Both the position numbers and the translations under genes were made by a program. A model generated the notes under the pieces. It made no database searches. It was not told the origin of the DNA and was given only the letters and a program-made list of their open reading frames with translations. From assembly GCF_014203535.1 (NCBI RefSeq), contig NZ_JACHJI010000021.1:1-64000 (forward strand): a DNA stretch of 64,000 nt, written 5' to 3'. Of the stretch, positions 28,536 through 37,495 are shown piece by piece. Origin of the DNA: Streptomyces griseomycini. Lineage in GTDB: Bacteria; Actinomycetota; Actinomycetes; Streptomycetales; Streptomycetaceae. Numbering within the stretch: the first letter of the stretch is position 1; each line of letters starts with the position of its first letter.

Positions 28536-29405
28536 TCACGCCGGTTCGACGGGCAGCCACAGCTCGCAGGTCGCGGTGCCGAAGTCGTCCGCGCGCTCGA
28601 GGATCGTGACGATCGAGGGCCCCGGCCGCAGCCGCCACGGGTTGGAGGGGAACCACTCGGTCGCGGTCGCCGCCCAGGTCTCCTGCAGGGCCTGCGGGTG
28701 CGGTCCGCTGGTGCGGAAGACCGCCCACCTCCCGGCCGGCACCTCGATGACGTCGAGGTCGTCCGGGGCCGGCGTGTCCCGGACGAGGGCGATCCCGTGC
28801 AGGTAGGTCAGTTCGCTGCCCTCCGCACCGTCGGGGTCGAGGTCGTCGCAGACCTGCAGCAGGCCCCCCGGTTCGGTGTCGCCGAGGGCCTTCAGCCGCA
28901 GGTGTTCCTCCTGCGGCAGTGCGGCGATGTGCTCCTGGATGTGGGGGTTGACGCCCTGATGGATGAGCGGGACCCGGGCTGCGTGTCCGGCCAGCCGGAA
29001 CGCGGGGCGGTCGACGAGACGGGTGTCCATGGGGGTGCTCCCTTCGACGGTCAGGCGGAACCTGAGCTGCGGTTGTGTGCGCAGGGGGCCTCCATCGCGG
29101 CGCACGTCACCGGGGCCGGCACCGTGGACCGCCCGGAACGCGCGTCCGAACGCCTCACTCGAGCCGTACCCGTGCCGGACGGCGATGCTCAGCAGGTCCC
29201 CCTCGCCCCGGACGACGGCTGCGGCGGCCACGGTCATGCGCCGCCGCCGCACGTACTCGGACAGCGGCATGCCCGCCAACGACGAGAACATCCGGCGCAA
29301 GTGGTACTCGGTCGTGCCGAGCGCCGACGCCAGGCCGTGGACGTCGGGCTCCTCGTCGAGGTGCTCCTCGACGAGGTCGACGAGCTGGTTGAGTGCCGAG
29401 ATCAC
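28536..29405 (-). CDS. AraC-family regulator with GyrI-like ligand domain
   Basis: The 289-residue protein has an N-terminal AraC HTH pair (LVEEHLDEEPDVHGLASALGTTEYHLRRMFSSLAGMPLSEYVRRRRMTVAAAAV, then AVRHGYGSSEAFGRAFRAVHG). The C-terminal domain, from about residue 125 (TRLVDRPAFRLAGHAARVPL), resembles GyrI/effector-binding folds (YLHGIALVRDTPAPDDLDVIEVPAGRWAVFRTSG). This is the Rob/SoxS-like architecture that senses small amphipathic drugs. GTG 29405 has GGGAGG five bases upstream. Confidence 0.92.
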   Translation of the reverse strand: MISALNQLVDLVEEHLDEEPDVHGLASALGTTEYHLRRMFSSLAGMPLSEYVRRRRMTVAAAAVVRGEGDLLSIAVRHGYGSSEAFGRAFRAVHGAGPGDVRRDGGPLRTQPQLRFRLTVEGSTPMDTRLVDRPAFRLAGHAARVPLIHQGVNPHIQEHIAALPQEEHLRLKALGDTEPGGLLQVCDDLDPDGAEGSELTYLHGIALVRDTPAPDDLDVIEVPAGRWAVFRTSGPHPQALQETWAATATEWFPSNPWRLRPGPSIVTILERADDFGTATCELWLPVEPA

Positions 29406-29802
29406 GAGGCCTCCCTTTCGACTCCCACCCTGGCAGCAGGCACCCCGTCCGTACCCGACCGTCGCGGACCGATCCGATCATGCGCCTGGACCGACACGCA
29501 GCGGAGGAGGTGGACCCGGACGGCCCTCAGGAGGCGAACAGCGAGGTGTCCCCTGCCCGCACCGCCGTCCTCGGAGGTTCCGCCGAGCGCAGCGCCCGGC
29601 CCGCCGACCGGAGCACTCAGCCACGCGTGAGCCGAAGCACGGTAGTGGTCACCAGCGGAGTCGGGTGAGCTGCGAGAGGGGTCGCCCGAAGCGTCCTGGC
29701 CGTCACAGTCGAGGCATCCGGCCTGTCACACGACCTCGTTCAGCAGCCCTGCTGTCACCGGAAGCCGTCCCCCCGTGGCCTGCATGACGTTAGCGTCGGC
29801 CC
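29406..29802. other. Intergenic region, nothing recognised
   Basis: About 400 bases between the divergent AraC-like and TmrB-like genes. No open frame with protein-like composition was found, nor a clear hairpin; promoters for both flanking genes presumably lie here. Confidence 0.45.
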
Positions 29803-30363
29803 ATGATCGTATGGCTCAACGGCACCCACGGTGCGGGCAAGACGACGACCGGTGCGCTCGTGCAGCAGATGATTCCCGATTCGCGGGTGTTCGACGCCGA
29901 GAAAGTCGGCGAGACACTGATGGACATCAAGCCAGGGCTGCCCGCGACGGACAACTTCCAGCACTGGCCGCCGTGGCGGCCCCTCGTGGTCGAGACCGCC
30001 CGGCGCGTCCTCGAGTACACCGGCGGCACTCTGGTGATGCCCATGACGGTCCTGGTCGAGCAGTACTGGCGCGAGATCAGCTCGGGCCTTGCCCAGCACG
30101 CCGTTCCGGTCCGGCACTTCGTCCTCCACGCCGACCAGGACACCCTCCGTGCGCGCATCGCGGGCGACACCGTCCTCGGCCCCGACTCCCCGTTCCGTCT
30201 CCAGTACCTCGAGCCCTACGCCGAGGCGGCCCGCACGTGGCTGCACGCCGAGGCCGAGGTCGTCGACACCACGCACCTCACACCCGCCCAGGCCGCCCAG
30301 CAGATCGCGGAGGCCGTCAAGGCCCGTCCTGCGGCCACCACGCCTGGCTGTTCCGCCGGCTGA
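29803..30363 (+). CDS. TmrB-like AAA ATPase / nucleoside-kinase-like protein
   Basis: The 186-residue P-loop protein starts MIVWLNGTHGAGKTTTGALV, the Walker A motif of the TmrB family (TmrB binds and sequesters tunicamycin). It continues with FDAEKVGETLMDIKPGLPATDNFQHWPPWRPLVVE, GGTLVMPMTVLVEQYWREI and LHADQDTLRARI with a lid-like region. Family members are predicted nucleotide-binding resistance or kinase proteins. It stands alone; the substrate is unknown. Confidence 0.85.
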   Translation: MIVWLNGTHGAGKTTTGALVQQMIPDSRVFDAEKVGETLMDIKPGLPATDNFQHWPPWRPLVVETARRVLEYTGGTLVMPMTVLVEQYWREISSGLAQHAVPVRHFVLHADQDTLRARIAGDTVLGPDSPFRLQYLEPYAEAARTWLHAEAEVVDTTHLTPAQAAQQIAEAVKARPAATTPGCSAG

Positions 30364-30457
30364 CGGATGACCTCGCCCACTTCGCTCGCGGCACCGATCC
30401 GGCAACTGCCGTGGTTCGGTACGCCCCTTGTCAGACGCTGCTGGCAGCATCCCCGCC

Positions 30458-31501
30458 ATGAACGCCACATTCACCACCCCGCCGCGGCCGTTCGACGTGA
30501 CCGAGCTCTTCCCCCAGCTGGCTCCGCTGGCGCGCACGGCGACCCGGCTGCACCCGCGGCCCGGGGCGCCGACCGTGCACGACAGCTCCGTCGGCGGACC
30601 GCTCCTGTGGCCCGCCGACGAGCCGTGGCCGTACTGCGACGAGCCGCACGACAGCCGCGCGGCCCCGGTGGTCCACTCCCCGGACGACGTCCGGCTCCTC
30701 CGTCACGACCGCGCCGCAGCGGCCGAGCGGCGGCGCCTCGACCCCGAGGCACCCCAGTGGACTCCCGAGGAACGGGCGACCTGGGAGCGGCTCGCGGACC
30801 GCCCGTGGTGCGACGGCCCGATCCCGCTCCTCCCCGTCGCCCAGCTCTACGCTCGCGACGTCTCCTTCCCGCGCCCGCCCGACGCGGACCTCCTCCAGGT
30901 CCTCTGGTGCCCCTTCGACCACGAGACGGCCCACCCTCGGACAGCCCTCTTCTGGCGCTCCTCGGCCACCGTCACCGAAGTTCTCGATGCGCCGCCCGAA
31001 CCGCCCATCGTCCAGCGGGACTGCTACCTCCCGGAGCCGTGCCTGTTCTCACCGGAGCAGGTCACCGAGTACCCCCACCCCTCGGAGCTGGACAGGGAAC
31101 TTCAGGACCAGCTGGACGACACGAGCCGCTGGGAGACGATCGACCCCGCGCGGTACAACGCGTACGCGGACGACCCGGGCGAGCTCTACCTGAACCACCT
31201 CTCCACCGCCCCCGGCTGGAAGACCGGCGGCTGGACCCGCTGGAGCCTCACCGATCCCAAGCCCCGCCCCTGCCCCGAGTGCGGCACCGAGCAGGTCCCG
31301 CTCCTCACCATCGCCTCCCTGGAATGGGACGGCGGCAGCGGGACCTGGGTCGCCGAGGAGGACCGGACGGACCCGTCCCCGCCTCCCCTGGGCGCCCGGG
31401 ACGGCAACTTCACCCTGATCGACATCGTCGGCGGCTACGACCTCCAACTCCACGTCTGCCCGACGTCCCCGGACCATCCGCACATCGAACTGCTCCAGTG
31501 A
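30458..31501 (+). CDS. Hypothetical protein, 347 residues
   Basis: A soluble protein beginning MNATFTTPPRPFDVTELFPQLAPLARTATRLHPRPGAPTVHDSSVGGPLLWPADEPWPYC. The later HPHIELLQ end and two separate CPxCG-like cysteine features (PRPCPECGTEQ) resemble DUF1963-type proteins with a metal-binding knuckle. I recognise the type, common in Streptomyces genomes, but not a function. ATG 30458 lacks a strong Shine-Dalgarno sequence. It faces tpg convergently. Confidence 0.75.
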   Translation: MNATFTTPPRPFDVTELFPQLAPLARTATRLHPRPGAPTVHDSSVGGPLLWPADEPWPYCDEPHDSRAAPVVHSPDDVRLLRHDRAAAAERRRLDPEAPQWTPEERATWERLADRPWCDGPIPLLPVAQLYARDVSFPRPPDADLLQVLWCPFDHETAHPRTALFWRSSATVTEVLDAPPEPPIVQRDCYLPEPCLFSPEQVTEYPHPSELDRELQDQLDDTSRWETIDPARYNAYADDPGELYLNHLSTAPGWKTGGWTRWSLTDPKPRPCPECGTEQVPLLTIASLEWDGGSGTWVAEEDRTDPSPPPLGARDGNFTLIDIVGGYDLQLHVCPTSPDHPHIELLQ

Positions 31502-31653
31502 GCCGTCGCGGACGTCCTCCGCGCCACCGTGTGCACCACGACCGGCACTCCAGCCAGCACCTTGTGCAGCAGGGTCCGAACGATGGGCCCCGGAGGACAA
31601 CGGTCCTGCCCCGGCCCACCGGTGCGGGCCCGCAGGCTGTCCGGGGACCGCCC

Positions 31654-32211
31654 CTAAAGCTCGAACTCCAGGTGCTCGATGTCCGTGAAGCGGACCTCCT
31701 CCAGCAGGCCGGCGCGGCGGCCGTCGTCCTGGAAGTACGTCTCCCTGAGCCCCTCGGCGGCGATCTGCTGGAGCTGCTGGTCGCCGGCGCCGGCCTCCCG
31801 GGCGTCGAAGAGGCGGGCGGCGTACCGCGGCGGCAGGGCGACGGTCAGGTGCCGGATCCGGGCGTCGTCCGTCGACCCGATCGGCGCGGTGTAGCCCATG
31901 CGGGCGCGGGTGTCGATGACGATGCCGCCGGTGGTCGCCGCCTTCCGCCGGGCCCTGGCCCGGACCTGCGGCTGCCACCGCTTCTTCACCTCGCGCTCCA
32001 GGCGCCCGGCGAGGTCGGGGCGGGGCTTCTTGATCTGGCCCTTCACGTACCGCTCGACGGTGCGCTGGGAGATCCCCAGCAGCTGGGCGACCGCCTTGGT
32101 GCCCTTCAACTGCTTGACCAGGTACCGCATCTGCGCGGGCGCGCTCTTGGGCGCCGGGCGGGTGAACGCCTTCTGCACCGCGGCGTCCAGGCCGTCCCCG
32201 AACAGGCTCAT
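31654..32211 (-). CDS. tpg: Telomere terminal protein Tpg
   Basis: The 185-residue protein matches Streptomyces Tpg in length and sequence: MSLFGDGLDAAVQKAFTRPAPKSAPAQMRYLVKQLKGTKAVAQLLGISQRTVERYVKGQIKKPRPDLA. It includes an HTH with reverse-transcriptase-like flanks and a middle block GIVIDTRARMGYTAPIGSTDDARIRHLTVALPPRYAARLFDAREAG. Tpg is covalently attached to the 5' ends of linear replicons and primes end-patching. It follows tap by 12 bases with GGGGAAGG at the junction, forming the usual tap-tpg operon. It implies a linear replicon of the archetypal telomere class. Confidence 0.95.
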   Translation of the reverse strand: MSLFGDGLDAAVQKAFTRPAPKSAPAQMRYLVKQLKGTKAVAQLLGISQRTVERYVKGQIKKPRPDLAGRLEREVKKRWQPQVRARARRKAATTGGIVIDTRARMGYTAPIGSTDDARIRHLTVALPPRYAARLFDAREAGAGDQQLQQIAAEGLRETYFQDDGRRAGLLEEVRFTDIEHLEFEL

Positions 32212-32223
32212 CGTCGCCTTCCC

Positions 32224-34500
32224 CTACTCTCCGCTGTCGACGTCGGTGACGGTGCCGTCCTTGATGTAGCGGGCGAGGTTGAGCTCCGGCGCGTCGAACC
32301 GCTCGCGGACCTCCTCGCCCCACAGGACGCTCTGGGTGCCCTCGTGCTTGACCAGGCCCGGGTTGACGCCCAGCTTGAACCCGCCGGGCAGCGGCCTGCC
32401 GTCCCGGTACGGCAGGAAGTCCAGCGGCGACGTCCCGTCGGCGGCGTAGACGACGCAGTCGGAGAGGATCGCGACCGGGTACTGCCCGGTGAACGCCGCG
32501 TGCCTGACGACCTTCCGGTGCAGGTTGATCCGGGTGCGGGAGATGATCGCCGCGCGGATGTCGGGCCGCCACGTCGGGCGGGACAGCGCCCGCCACGGCT
32601 GGCCGGGCCGCCAGCCCTCGCCCCTCGGGCGCTCGCGCAGCTTGCCCAGTCCGCCCTTGACCGTCGCCTTGATCGCCGAGACGACGATCGCCAGCTCGGG
32701 GTCGCGCTCCTTGTGGCCGTCCATGGCCGCCAGGAAGTCCTCCGGGGCCATGTCCGCGCGCACGCCGAGGTCGGCCATCGTGGCCAGGTAGGCGTCGCGC
32801 AGCCGGTTGTACCAGCCGTCCAGGTAGCGGCCGTTCTCGTACCGGACGTACGCCTCGAGCGGGCGCACCTCGTAGCCGAGCTCCACCGCGTAGGCGACGG
32901 TGGGCGTGGCGTACCAGGCCGGGCCCTCGGGACGGTCGCCCTTCGGCGTGAACGGGCTGGGCAGCAGACCGGCGTCCAGGTCCGCCCACCTGTCCTTGCC
33001 GACCTTCACCCTCGACAGGTCGACGTGGGACAGGTCGACCAGCCAGGAGCCGGGCAGCTTCGGGTCGAACACCGGGGCCTTGACGCGCGTCGGCGCTCCG
33101 AGGCCGACGACCAGGCCGTTGGCGCCGGCGGCGAAGGCCATGTTCACGTCGATGCCGACCAGGTGCCGCAGGGTGCATTCGGCGTCCGTCATCGGCCGCG
33201 CCCAGTCGTACGCCTCCTCGAACAGCTTCTCCGCGGGCCCCCGGACGTGGAAGCGCGGAAGGTCCTTGAGCAGCGGGTGCCCGTCGGGGGCCTCGCACGG
33301 GGCGCAGTCCACCGGGTCCTTGCCCAGCGAGCCGGGGTTGTGCTCGGAGTGCCGCTCGCCCGTCGCGCCGGACCGGGACGCGCGGGTCGGCGGGCACAGG
33401 GCGGTCATCAGCTCCAGGCCGGTGACGGCGGTGGAACCGCGCGGCGTCATCACCCGGGACGCGTACACACCCAGCACACGGGCGAGCTCCGCCGGCGGAA
33501 GCTGGGCGGCGTCGCCCCAGTGCCGGGAGTCGAGCGCGTCCCAGGACGGGACGCACAGCTGCACGCAGCGGCGTTCCGAGCCCTGCGCCGGGCGGTAGAT
33601 CCGCGCCCACGGCCCGAAGCCGCGCTGGGTCAGCTTCCAGTCGGCGCGGGCCAGCTGCTTGACGACCTTGTGGTTCTCCGGGATCCGCCCGGCGAGCCGC
33701 TCCTCGTCGGTGAGGGTGACCGGCAGGCCGTAGCGCTCCAGCGCGGCCCCGGTGAGCACGATCAGCGGGTCGGCGTCCTTGCCCGGCCCGGACAGCTTCG
33801 GCTGCCCCAGTTTCGCTTCCCTCAGCGTCCACTCCACCAGGGACGGAAGGGACTTGGCGGGGACGTCCAGGACCAGGCCGCCGACGCAGTACGCCAGCAC
33901 CTGCCCGTCCGTGTCGACGTCGACGACGGCGAGCGGCCCGTTCTCGAACCGCGGGTCGGTGCCGTCCGCCGGCGTGTCCGCGGGGGCGGCCTTCCGCACG
34001 GCCGGACGACGCGTCGTCGTCGACGTCGACGTCGACGACGAGGGCCCGGCGGTCCGCGCCGGACGCGACGCGGCAGCCGGGGCGGCGGAGTCGGCAGCAG
34101 GGCGGGGCCGGGTGTCCTCGGGAACGGTCACGGCCTCGGGCTCGGGCTCGGGGGCCGGGACCGCGGACGGAGTCCGCGCCTCCGTCGGGGCGGGCGCGGC
34201 GTTGGACGGGGTCGGCACCGCCGCCTCCCGGACGGGCGGGGCTGTGCGGGCGGGCGCGGGGTAGAGCTCCGCGAGCCGGTTGAGCAGCCGCGCGTACGCC
34301 TCGCGCTCCGGGCCGCGCGGCTCGGTCGGCTTCCTGACCGACTCCCAGCCGGACACCGTGGCCCGGCGCACCTTCAGCGCGGCGGCCACTTCCTCCAGCG
34401 TCAGGCCGTGCGCGGTGCGCAGCCTCCTGCGCTCCTCCGGCGGCGGCAGCGGAGAGCGGGACGCGACGAGGGCGTCGACCGCGTCGAACAGCTCGGACAT
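32224..34500 (-). CDS. tap: Telomere-associated protein Tap
   Basis: The 758-residue protein is close to the usual Tap length. It has an N-terminal HTH (LRTAHGLTLEEVAAALKVRRATVSGWESVRKP, about residues 25-56), an Ala/Pro-rich linker (about 75-150), and a large C-terminal domain with DxD-like acidic motifs (DVDTDGQVLAYCVGGLVLDVPA). Tap recruits Tpg to the telomeric single-strand overhang. ATG 34500 has GGGAGG six bases upstream; the frame extends seven codons further without a better site. Tap upstream of tpg is the conserved order. Confidence 0.95.
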   Translation of the reverse strand: MSELFDAVDALVASRSPLPPPEERRRLRTAHGLTLEEVAAALKVRRATVSGWESVRKPTEPRGPEREAYARLLNRLAELYPAPARTAPPVREAAVPTPSNAAPAPTEARTPSAVPAPEPEPEAVTVPEDTRPRPAADSAAPAAASRPARTAGPSSSTSTSTTTRRPAVRKAAPADTPADGTDPRFENGPLAVVDVDTDGQVLAYCVGGLVLDVPAKSLPSLVEWTLREAKLGQPKLSGPGKDADPLIVLTGAALERYGLPVTLTDEERLAGRIPENHKVVKQLARADWKLTQRGFGPWARIYRPAQGSERRCVQLCVPSWDALDSRHWGDAAQLPPAELARVLGVYASRVMTPRGSTAVTGLELMTALCPPTRASRSGATGERHSEHNPGSLGKDPVDCAPCEAPDGHPLLKDLPRFHVRGPAEKLFEEAYDWARPMTDAECTLRHLVGIDVNMAFAAGANGLVVGLGAPTRVKAPVFDPKLPGSWLVDLSHVDLSRVKVGKDRWADLDAGLLPSPFTPKGDRPEGPAWYATPTVAYAVELGYEVRPLEAYVRYENGRYLDGWYNRLRDAYLATMADLGVRADMAPEDFLAAMDGHKERDPELAIVVSAIKATVKGGLGKLRERPRGEGWRPGQPWRALSRPTWRPDIRAAIISRTRINLHRKVVRHAAFTGQYPVAILSDCVVYAADGTSPLDFLPYRDGRPLPGGFKLGVNPGLVKHEGTQSVLWGEEVRERFDAPELNLARYIKDGTVTDVDSGE

Positions 34501-34921
34501 CGAATACCTCCCGCTCGACAACCTATTCCACGAACCGTACGGATCACGTCCTTGCGGCGCACGGATCGCGTACGCAACGCGTTTGATGCGTGAGGCGGAG
34601 CGTCACGGGGCTGACGGACCGGGCACCGCAGCCCGGCCGGACCGCACGCGGACAAGGGCCGTGACCTCGACCGCCCGCGCAACCGGCTGCGCCACCGGCG
34701 GATCGCGCCGCACACCGCTCACCGAGGCGTCGAAACGCCCCCGCCCCCTCGACGGACCCGTGGGGCCGCCGCGAGGACGGTGTCCCGGCTCCACGGCCCC
34801 GGCCACCGGCCCAGGAACCGGCTCGCCACCGTTACGGGAGAGCCCTCGGCGCCCCGGGCGCCTCCCGCCGAGGCTGCACGATGATCGGGAGGAGGCGCCC
34901 GGGTTCACGGAGCACCAGGGG
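34501..34921. other. Intergenic region between tap and metG, nothing recognised
   Basis: About 420 bases. The first 100, next to the tap start, are less GC-rich and likely hold its promoter. The rest shows only Arg/Pro-rich frames and no structured repeat. Confidence 0.45.
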
Positions 34922-36451
34922 TCAGGCCGGCTGTGCGTCCTCGTGGAGGCGTGGGAACAGTGGCTGCGCCGGGGGCAGTAGCCCCCCGACCGGTGTCAGC
35001 TGTCCGGCGATCCGCGCGGCGGCGTCCGGGATGAACGGGGACAGTTCATCGGCCAGCACGCGGCACGCCGTGACCAGCGTGACGAGGACGGTGTCGAGCT
35101 GCCTCGCCGCTGCACCGTTGCCCCTCCGCTCTTCCCGAGCCAGCTCCCAGGGCCGGGTCGCGTCGATACATCGATTGGCCTCCTCCACGATCTCCCAGAC
35201 AGCGTGGACGGCACGCCGGAAGTCGAAGTCGGCCAAGGCGACGTCGACGAGGCCAGGGGCCTCCCGGCAGACGTCCACCAGCGCCGGTTCCCCGGAACTC
35301 ACAGGCACGGAGGCGGGGACGACTCCGCCGCGAAAGCGGTGGACCATGGTCACGATGCGGTGGACGAGGTTGCCCAGCCCTCCGGCGAAGTCCGCGTCCG
35401 CGCGCGTGGTCAGCCGGTCGGGCGTGAAGTCCGTGTCCCCGACCCGGGGCACGTCGCGCAGGAGCCACCAGCGCAACGCATCGGTGCCGTACGTTGCGGC
35501 CAGCGCAGCCGGGTCGACGGTGGTTCCCGCGGACTTGCTGATCTTGCGGCCGTCCACGGTGAGGTAGTCGTGGACCAGGACGTCGGTGGGCAGCGGGAGC
35601 CCGGCCGACAGCAGCATGGCCGGCCAGTACACGGCGTGGAAGCGCACCACTCCCTTGCCGACCAGGTGGACGCGGCGCTCGCTGGTCTCCCACCACTGGT
35701 CGTAGGTGTTGTCACCGGTGCCGTATCCGAGGCTGGTGACGTAGTTGCCGAGGGCGTCCCACCACACGTAGACGACCTGGCTCGGATCGTCCGGCACGGG
35801 GATGCCCCAGCCGTGGGCGCGGCTGTGGGAGCGGGAGACGGAGAAGTCGTGCAGGCCCCGTTCGATGAGGGCGAGGACCTCGTTGCGGCGGACGGCGGGC
35901 TCGATGCGCAGGTCGCCGCTCGAGATCAGTTGCCGGAGGCGGTCGGCGTGGCGGGAGAGCCGGAAGAACCAGTTCTCCTCCGCGACGGGCTGTGGTTCGG
36001 TGCCGTGCTCGCGGCACCGTCCGCCGACCAGTTCGTCGGGTGTGTAGAACTGCTCGCAGCCGACGCAGTACAGGCCTTCGTACTCCTTGCGGTAGAGGTC
36101 GCCGGACGCCGCGCACCGGCGCCACAGTCGCTCGACCCCGACGCGGTGACGTGGGTCGCTGCTGGTGCGGATGAAGTCGTCGAGCGAGAGTGCCAGTGGG
36201 CCACGCAACGCGGCGAACGCGTCGGCGTTGCGGTCGACGAACGACCGCACGTCGACGCCGGCCGCTTCGGCGGCCAGGACGTTCTTCAGGGAGTTGTCGT
36301 CGGTTCCGCCGAGCAGCCGGACCTGCTCACCCCGTCGGCGGTGGTGGCGGGCCAACGTGTCGGCCTGGACGAGCTCCAGGGCGAAGCCCAGGTGCGGGCG
36401 GGCGTTGACGTACGGAATGGTCGTGGTGATGTAGCGGCGTCGTGCGGTCAT
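34922..36451 (-). CDS. metG: Methionyl-tRNA synthetase, probable second copy
   Basis: This 509-residue class I synthetase has the HIGH-like NARPHLGFALELVQADTLARHHRRRG (P-H-L-G), zinc knuckle CVGCEQFYTPDELVGGRCREHG, KMSKS-type GRKISKSAGT, and the anticodon domain to ALEEANRCIDATRPWELA-like EEANRCIDATRPWELAREE. It charges tRNA-Met. The setting between tap and plasmid-type rep genes suggests an accessory copy in addition to the chromosomal gene. Extra MetRS copies can give resistance to MetRS inhibitors. Two GC hairpins lie in its leader. All catalytic motifs look intact. Confidence 0.93.
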   Translation of the reverse strand: MTARRRYITTTIPYVNARPHLGFALELVQADTLARHHRRRGEQVRLLGGTDDNSLKNVLAAEAAGVDVRSFVDRNADAFAALRGPLALSLDDFIRTSSDPRHRVGVERLWRRCAASGDLYRKEYEGLYCVGCEQFYTPDELVGGRCREHGTEPQPVAEENWFFRLSRHADRLRQLISSGDLRIEPAVRRNEVLALIERGLHDFSVSRSHSRAHGWGIPVPDDPSQVVYVWWDALGNYVTSLGYGTGDNTYDQWWETSERRVHLVGKGVVRFHAVYWPAMLLSAGLPLPTDVLVHDYLTVDGRKISKSAGTTVDPAALAATYGTDALRWWLLRDVPRVGDTDFTPDRLTTRADADFAGGLGNLVHRIVTMVHRFRGGVVPASVPVSSGEPALVDVCREAPGLVDVALADFDFRRAVHAVWEIVEEANRCIDATRPWELAREERRGNGAAARQLDTVLVTLVTACRVLADELSPFIPDAAARIAGQLTPVGGLLPPAQPLFPRLHEDAQPA

Positions 36452-36493
36452 CGGTCCTCCTACCGGGTGGCGAGGCCTGGTCGCACAACGGTC

Positions 36494-36557
36494 GAGGCCC
36501 CGTCCCGGGGCCTCGGATGCGGTACGCGTCCGTTCTCAGCAGCCCCGTCGACGGGGC
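36494..36557 (-). promoter_or_regulatory. Two hairpins in the metG leader
   Basis: GAGGCCCC (36494-36501) pairs with GGGGCCTC (36507-36514), and GCCCCGTCGACGGGGC (36542-36557) is a perfect palindrome. Both lie 43-106 bases upstream of the metG start. They could act in attenuation or terminate an upstream transcript. No T-box consensus is seen. Confidence 0.4.
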
Positions 36558-36599
36558 ATCATCCGGTGCTGAGGCGAAAGCGTGATCACGCATGCGAGC

Positions 36600-37240
36600 G
36601 TAGCAACGGAGCGACGTCGCAGCACGCCTTTTCCGCCCCGCCACGGCAGCCGCGCACCGCGCGCATCCTCGCCGGTGCCAGGACAGTGGTGCTGCTGGTG
36701 GCGGGGTTCGGTCAGTCGCCTTCCCGGTAGTTCGTGGACCAGTGGGTGCCGAGGTGGCGGGCCGTCGTGAACGGGTGGTGCGGGTCGGTGAGGATGCGGC
36801 GGACGAACTCCGCGGCCCGGCAGCCGAAGGGGGTGCCCTCGCAGCGCGGTGGGTCGGTGGCTCCTCAGCCCTGGCGGGCTTGCGGTGCCCCGCCTCGGTG
36901 GTGACCCGCCGCGGGCGGCCTGCGGGTCCGTGGGGGCCTGCGGGGCAGAAGGCGTGGCTGGGACCGGGACGGGGTTGCTGCGGCACACGCGCGCCTGCTC
37001 CGTCGACTGCGGGCATCGTCGTGGCGGGCTTTCGGTGGTGCCGGTCCGACGGGCAGGAGAGTGGCACGGGTCCGGGTCAAAGCAACTGCACCGGCAGACC
37101 GAGATCCTGGTGCGACGGGAGTCGACGAGCCTTGTCGACCACGCCGGACAGATGACACCCGGCATCAGCTCAAGGACGTCGTCCAGAGACGGACCCGCAC
37201 TTATAGAGAATAGAGGCGATCGCATCGTCGCAGGTCAGAG
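36600..37240. other. Region without a confident gene; possible gene fragment on the minus strand
   Basis: Most frames are low-complexity. One minus-strand frame ending at 36712 reads CEGTPFGCRAAEFVRRILTDPHHPFTTARHLGTHWSTNYREGD, which is protein-like but is preceded by an in-frame stop near 36863. It may be the 3' end of a decayed gene. No function is recognised. Confidence 0.35.
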
Positions 37241-37257
37241 GGGGGCATGACGTCTCG

Positions 37258-37446
37258 GAACATGACTCCCAAGTCATTTTTGGCCTGCGGAAGTTGAGTC
37301 CGGCGTCAAGGTGACCCGTATTCATTGCGACCTATGTGCGCAATCTCGCGACGGGTGTCGGAACCCCCGCGAACATGACTCCGAAGTCATGTTCGACGCG
37401 CCCAACGCGCAGATAGGTCGCGTCGTTGCTATCTATATGCGCAATC
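37258..37446. promoter_or_regulatory. Palindrome/direct-repeat region upstream of the rep genes (operator, possible origin)
   Basis: GAACATGACT-CCGA-AGTCATGTTC (37371-37394) is a perfect 10-bp-arm palindrome. A second copy at 37258-37277 keeps the left arm and degenerates at the right. CTATGTGCGCAATC (37332) and CTATATGCGCAATC (37433) are near-identical direct repeats 101 bases apart. GCGACCT (37327) is inverted as AGGTCGC (37415). The stretch is A/T-richer than its surroundings and lies directly before the winged-helix rep pair, so it may be a promoter-operator and part of a replication origin. Confidence 0.55.
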
Positions 37447-37495
37447 ACTACTGTGCTCCGCGTCTAGGTTTCGATCTTGAGGAGCACGCAGCGTC

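Noticed and set aside
30367..34593. A 1408-residue plus-strand open frame
   Set aside because: It is antisense to tap and tpg and out of frame with the hypothetical gene at 30458; no motif supports it.
35204..36730. A 508-residue plus-strand open frame
   Set aside because: It lies opposite metG, whose HIGH- and KISKS-type motifs establish the minus strand as coding.
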